From Rebecca billardiae RCC1528 (lineage: Eukaryota > Haptophyta), in the NCBI GenBank assembly GCA_965240325.2, contig OZ251229.1, forward strand, positions 62,001-126,000: a stretch of 64,000 nt of DNA. Direction: 5' to 3'. Below the pieces are notes generated by a model that ran no database searches, had not been told where the DNA came from, and saw only the letters and a list, made by a program, of their open reading frames with translations. The translations under genes were made by a program, and so were the position numbers. Positions 60,431-64,000 of this stretch are shown piece by piece. How positions within the stretch are numbered: position 1 is the first letter of the stretch; the number at the start of each line of letters is the position of its first letter.

Positions 60431-62065
60431 ATGGCGACGGAGGCGCTGCCACCCACCGCGCCGCTCGGCGAGCGCAACGCCGAGTCGATCATCGAGCCTG
60501 GCGCGAAGGCTGGCGCCACTCCGGAGCCCAGCGCGGCGCCGTCCGCCCGCATCGAGGACGTGGACAGCGAGGACGAGGCGGCGGGCGCGGACGCGGACGC
60601 GGCGGAGAGTGCGGCCGCGCCCGCGCGCGCAGAGCCGGCGCCGCCGGCCGGCCCGCCGTCGGCCGCGGTGGGGAGGCGCACGAAGCGCACCGTCGATCGC
60701 TTCGAGGCCGACCTGCCCGAGACGTCCAAGCTCGTCATCGTCCCGGGCAAGGGCCGGCCGCTCGGCGAGATCGAGAACGCTGCCTTCCGCATCGGCAGGC
60801 TGCCCGCCAAGTCGGAGACGCTGAAGAAGCTGCACGCGCTGTGCTTCGGCCGGCCGGGCGTGGCGACGCAGCTCAAGAAGAACCTGCGCGCGTTCAGCGG
60901 CTTTGACGCGCCCGAGAAGGCGGCCAAGGCCACCGCCGCGGCCGAGCGGTGCACGGGCGCGCTGCTGCGCGAGCTGCTGACCGTGCTCGACCTCGAGCTC
61001 TCGGGCACCAAGGCGCAGATGGTCGCGCGCCTCGTCGGCTTCCTCGCCAAGCCGCACGCGTCGGGCCGCCGCTCGCTCGCGGCGAAGGCGGCGGAGAAGG
61101 TGCGGCGCCGCCGCGCGCGCGCGCGCGCCTCCGCTCGTCCGCTCGTCGCGTGCGCGGTCTGGGTCTGCCCGGCGCCCGGCGCGCCTCGCTCGCTCACGCG
61201 CGCCGCGCACGCACACCTCGCGAATGCGTGCGCGCGCCGCCCCGCGGCGCCGCAGAAGCGGCGCGCGGAGAAGCGGAAGCGCGTGGTGGAGAAGGCGGCC
61301 GCCAAGGCTGAGCGCGCGAAGAAGCTCGCGCGCAAGGCTCCCGCCGCCTCGGCGCCCTCCGCGCCGCCCACGCCTGCGCCGAGCGGGCTCGAGTGCTACC
61401 TGCGCGCGCGCCTGCCCAAGCTGCGCGAGTCCAACCCCGCCGTGGCGGAGGCGCAGCTGCGCGAGCACCTCGCGGCCAAGTGGGACGCGCTCGACGAGGC
61501 GAAGCGCGCAAAGTACGAGGTGCGCAGCACGCCGTGCGCCGGCGCGCAAGGGCGCGCGCGCCCGGGCGCGCGCGGCGCACCCAACCACCACAACCAAACG
61601 GCCCAACCGACCTCCCGTCCTCTGCCTCGGTGTGCGCAGGAGGAGGCGGCGGAGGCGCGCGCGGAGCTCGAGGCCGCGAAGAAGCAGCAGGCCGCCGCTG
61701 CGCGCGCCTCGAAGGCCGCCAAGCGCGACGCGGCCGCGAGCGGCAGCAAGGCGGGCCGCAGCGCTGTGCGCGTGGAGCAGCGGCAGCAGCTGGACGAGCT
61801 CGAGCAGGACTCGGAGGAGGAGCCGGACTCGGAGGAGGAGCCGGGCTCGGAGGAGGACGAGGCGGAGGAGAAGGAGGGAGACGAGCGGGGCGCGAACTTC
61901 GAGGAGCTCGGCGATGCGAGCGGCGAGGACCCTGCGCGTGTGGAGGAGGCGGAGAAGACCACGGCCGACACAGCCGCGCCTGCGGCCGCCGCGCGCTCGG
62001 AGGCCGAGGGGGACGCGGATGCGCAGTGCTCCGAGTCCGAGTCTGATGACGATGCCGACGAGTGA
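60431..62065 (+). CDS. DEK: DEK-family chromatin protein (DEK/SAP), 453 aa, three exons
   Basis: Nuclear DNA- and histone-binding architectural factor. Exons 60431-61099, 61256-61519 and 61640-62065. The diagnostic pseudo-SAP/SAP block is in exon 1: LVIVPGKGRPLGEIENAAFR, ETLKKLHALCFGRPGVATQL, KKNLRAFSGFD, then a SAP box LLRELLTVLDLELSGTKAQM. Exon 2 has a basic patch and an HMG-like or coiled segment (LECYLRARLPKLRESNPAVA; AAKWDALDEAKRAKYE). Exon 3 is very acidic (EQDSEEEPDSEEEPGSEEDE), a histone-chaperone-type tail. Introns of 156 and 120 nt are multiples of three and stop-free, leaving the unspliced frame open. The human DEK C-terminal winged-helix is not seen. Confidence 0.9.
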   Translation: MATEALPPTAPLGERNAESIIEPGAKAGATPEPSAAPSARIEDVDSEDEAAGADADAAESAAAPARAEPAPPAGPPSAAVGRRTKRTVDRFEADLPETSKLVIVPGKGRPLGEIENAAFRIGRLPAKSETLKKLHALCFGRPGVATQLKKNLRAFSGFDAPEKAAKATAAAERCTGALLRELLTVLDLELSGTKAQMVARLVGFLAKPHASGRRSLAAKAAEKVRRRRARARASARPLVACAVWVCPAPGAPRSLTRAAHAHLANACARRPAAPQKRRAEKRKRVVEKAAAKAERAKKLARKAPAASAPSAPPTPAPSGLECYLRARLPKLRESNPAVAEAQLREHLAAKWDALDEAKRAKYEVRSTPCAGAQGRARPGARGAPNHHNQTAQPTSRPLPRCAQEEAAEARAELEAAKKQQAAAARASKAAKRDAAASGSKAGRSAVRVEQRQQLDELEQDSEEEPDSEEEPGSEEDEAEEKEGDERGANFEELGDASGEDPARVEEAEKTTADTAAPAAAARSEAEGDADAQCSESESDDDADE

Positions 62066-62487
62066 GGCCGAGTGGTGTCATGCGCTTCCCAGCCGGTCTG
62101 CGGTGGCGGTGCCAGAGCGCCGCGTCACCCGAGGCTCGCGACTGACGGGCCGTCCACGCGGCTGGGCCGCACGGGCCGGCAAGCCCTCACTCACTCCCAG
62201 AGCCCACCGAGTCATCGCAGTCCGGGCGACACGGTTACGGCGCGCCGGTTATTATTTAGTAACCTCGTCTCTCTCTCTCTCTCTCTCTTACCGTCTCTCG
62301 TCTCTCTCTCTCTCTCTCTCTCTGTACAGCATGCTGAATATATATATATATATAGCAGTGCGAGTTTTGCCGGTCGGACGGTCGGACTGTCTGTCGGTCG
62401 GTACGTCATCATGATCCGCGTGCGGCGTGGCGCCGCAGCCGACTGACTGTGACGTACGCCGCAGTGTAGTCGTCGTCATACATCCGC
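62066..62487. other. Convergent spacer with CT and TA microsatellites
   Basis: (CT)n runs at about 62266-62288 and 62302-62323 separated by TACCGTCTCTCG, then a (TA)n run at about 62338-62353. Simple-sequence polymorphism is likely. No coding support. Confidence 0.75.
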
Positions 62488-64000
62488 CTACATGGTGGCG
62501 TGCCGCCGACTTTTGCGCTGGGTCTGCCGGCGTGTGCCCGCCCACGGCGCCGTCGAGATCTCGGGGCCCTCGCCGTCGCTCTCGCTCGCCTCCGACGCGG
62601 GCGCGCTGCCCCGCGCCGAGCCGCTCAGCTCGTCGGTGCTCGCGTAAACACGGCCGCGCGCGCCCCTTCCCCGACGGCTGTGCGCGGAATGCGACCGCTT
62701 CGTTCCCGAGCCCAGCGAGGCGGCGTGGGAGGCGGAGGCGAAGGGCGAGGAGGAGCTGCTCGTGCTGGCGATGGACGAGAGTCTGGAGCGCGCGCACACG
62801 CTGTCGCCCTGCACCGGCGAGATGATGTGCCGAACCTTTGGCGGCGAGCGCCGGCCGTCTACCGCCGCCGCGGCGCGCGCGACCGCGCTGCCCAGTAGCT
62901 TGTGCACCTGCGCGTTGAAGCGGTCGAAGCCCTCGAAGGTCGCGTCGATGGTCGTGAGCAGCCGGTCAGAGTCGGACTCGAGCGTGCAGCGCGCGTGCCG
63001 CACGTCAAAGGTGCTCACGTCCACCTCCTTCGCGCCGTTGAGCGGCATCCACTCCACCTGGTCCGGCTCGCCGCCCGCCATCGTGAAGACGGCGAGCTCC
63101 ATCACGCACCACAGCCGCTCGGTGTACGTGTCGCCCACGAGCGCGAGCAGCGAGCGGCAGCCCGCAAGGTACACGGGGAGCATCTGCAGCGACTCGCTGA
63201 TGGCGGACTGGTCGATGCACAGCACGTCCAGCCAGATCGTGGGCTCGCGGCGGTGCTTCGCCTTGAAGCGCTCGCGCCAGCGCTGCAGCGCCGCCCACTT
63301 GGCGTCCGGGTCGTCCGACCAGCTGCGCGCACAGCCGGGAGGGGAGGGAGCTGCTCAATGGCGCGGGCGGCGCAGAAGCGAGGGAGAGAGAGGGGGGGCG
63401 GCGCGGGCGCGGCCGCCGGGCGCGGCGCCGCGGCGGGGCCGCGCGTGCCTGTGGCTCACGAACGCATCGATCTGGCCGTACTCGGCCACCACCCACGCCG
63501 GGCCGAGGCCTGCCTCGAGGTCGGTCAGGTCGGTGGCCCTGCTGTCCGCTTTGCTGTCCCTGTCGGGAGCCGCGGTGCCGGCCGAGCACGCAGCGCCGGC
63601 CGCGCACGCACTCGCGTCCTCCGGCCAGACTGCGGAGGGGCGCGAGGACGGGGGCGCGCTCAAGCAGAAGCTGCCGCCGCCGTCTGCGCTGCACACGCTC
63701 GGTCGGATGCTCCGCACGATGAAGCTCGGGATGGACTCCAACTCACGCGTCGCTGACCTTGACGAGTCCTTCGACGCGCCCTGCGAGCCCTTGAACGAGT
63801 TGGAGGCGGGGGGCGTGTCCGCAGGAGAGGAGTGTCCCATCGGCCCTGCTGGTCCCATCCCCGCGCTCGGCGCGCGCACGCGCGAGCGGCGCAGCGGCGG
63901 CTTCGGCTTGAGGTGCGCGCGTTTGAGCCGGTCGAGTGGCACGCAACGCAGCGACCCCAGCGCCATCGCCATCGTCTCGGCCGGCGAGCGCTTTCCCCCG
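62488..64000 (-). CDS. TIR-like domain protein, at least 452 aa, GC-AG intron; 5' end may extend past right edge
   Basis: Exon 1 is 63449 to at least 63972 (first ATG in view; the frame stays open to the edge); exon 2 is 62488-63322. Splicing with a GC donor at 63448 and AG acceptor (126-nt intron, 63323-63448) restores GQIDAFVSHSWSDDPDAKW, the strand-A signature of TIR-like domains; no GT donor gives this. Downstream are TIWLDVLCIDQSAISESLQ, LPVYLAGCRSLLALVGDTYT and RLWCVMELAVFTM, in which the Trp-Cys-x-x-Glu corresponds to the NADase-type catalytic glutamate of TIR enzymes. This TIR-like group is abundant in algae and oomycetes. The N-terminal 170 residues and the C-terminal third are disordered Ser/Ala-rich. 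NAD+ cleavage or signalling is plausible but inferred. Confidence 0.78.

Overview
This window looks like nuclear DNA of a flagellated microalga with a secondary, red-derived plastid, most plausibly a haptophyte. The evidence is: about 70% GC with very GC-rich coding DNA; short (roughly 90-160 nt) GT-AG introns plus one apparent GC-AG intron; a plastid-lumen precursor whose pre-sequence has an aromatic residue just after the signal-peptide region and then a twin-arginine segment; a CIPK-type kinase; and several cilium-related genes (BART-domain protein, EF-hand/CFAP144-like protein, a proline-rich protein resembling microtubule inner proteins). No operons, CRISPR arrays or bacterial features are present. 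The species cannot be named from sequence reading alone.

Layout. 0-8.2 kb: 5' part of a fused aminodeoxychorismate synthase (folate pathway) running off the left edge, a small unknown gene, a BART (ARL2-binding) protein, a tail-anchored TPR protein and a proline-rich membrane protein. 8.2-10.4 kb: non-coding, with a small element bounded by a 23-bp inverted repeat. 10.4-22.5 kb: a secreted/lumenal unknown, a 1760-aa Gly-rich polytopic membrane protein, a zinc-finger/JmjC-like oxygenase, an inositol monophosphatase and a plastid-lumen protein. 22.5-24.4 kb: a 432-bp-arm foldback repeat and a 16-bp tandem repeat. 24.4-26.2 kb: complex I subunit NDUFA13/GRIM-19 and a proline-rich putative ciliary protein. 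26.2-34.9 kb: an accessory region with little coding content except an archaeo-eukaryotic primase (UL52/PrimPol type), bracketed by G-tract-rich minisatellite in opposite orientations. 34.9-41 kb: selenocysteine-lyase-like cysteine desulfurase, two unknowns, a SMYD-type SET/MYND protein and coatomer zeta. 41-44 kb: a non-autonomous TIR transposon with a nested 77-bp MITE-like insertion. 44.3-64 kb: EF-hand/CFAP144-like fusion, CIPK-like kinase, ribosomal protein eL22, a 3049-aa ATG2, a CPYC glutathione-transferase-like protein, a DEK chromatin protein and a TIR-domain protein reaching the right edge.

Genes are mostly one- to three-exon and packed, with at least six head-to-head pairs whose starts are 90-265 bp apart, so many promoters are probably shared. 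The conserved genes are housekeeping (folate, inositol, respiration, translation, COPI, autophagy, chromatin). The most unusual part is 28.9-32.6 kb: a PrimPol/UL52-like primase gene with no clear ATG, sitting between oppositely oriented G-quadruplex-prone repeat blocks, which resembles a mobile or virus-derived replicon remnant.
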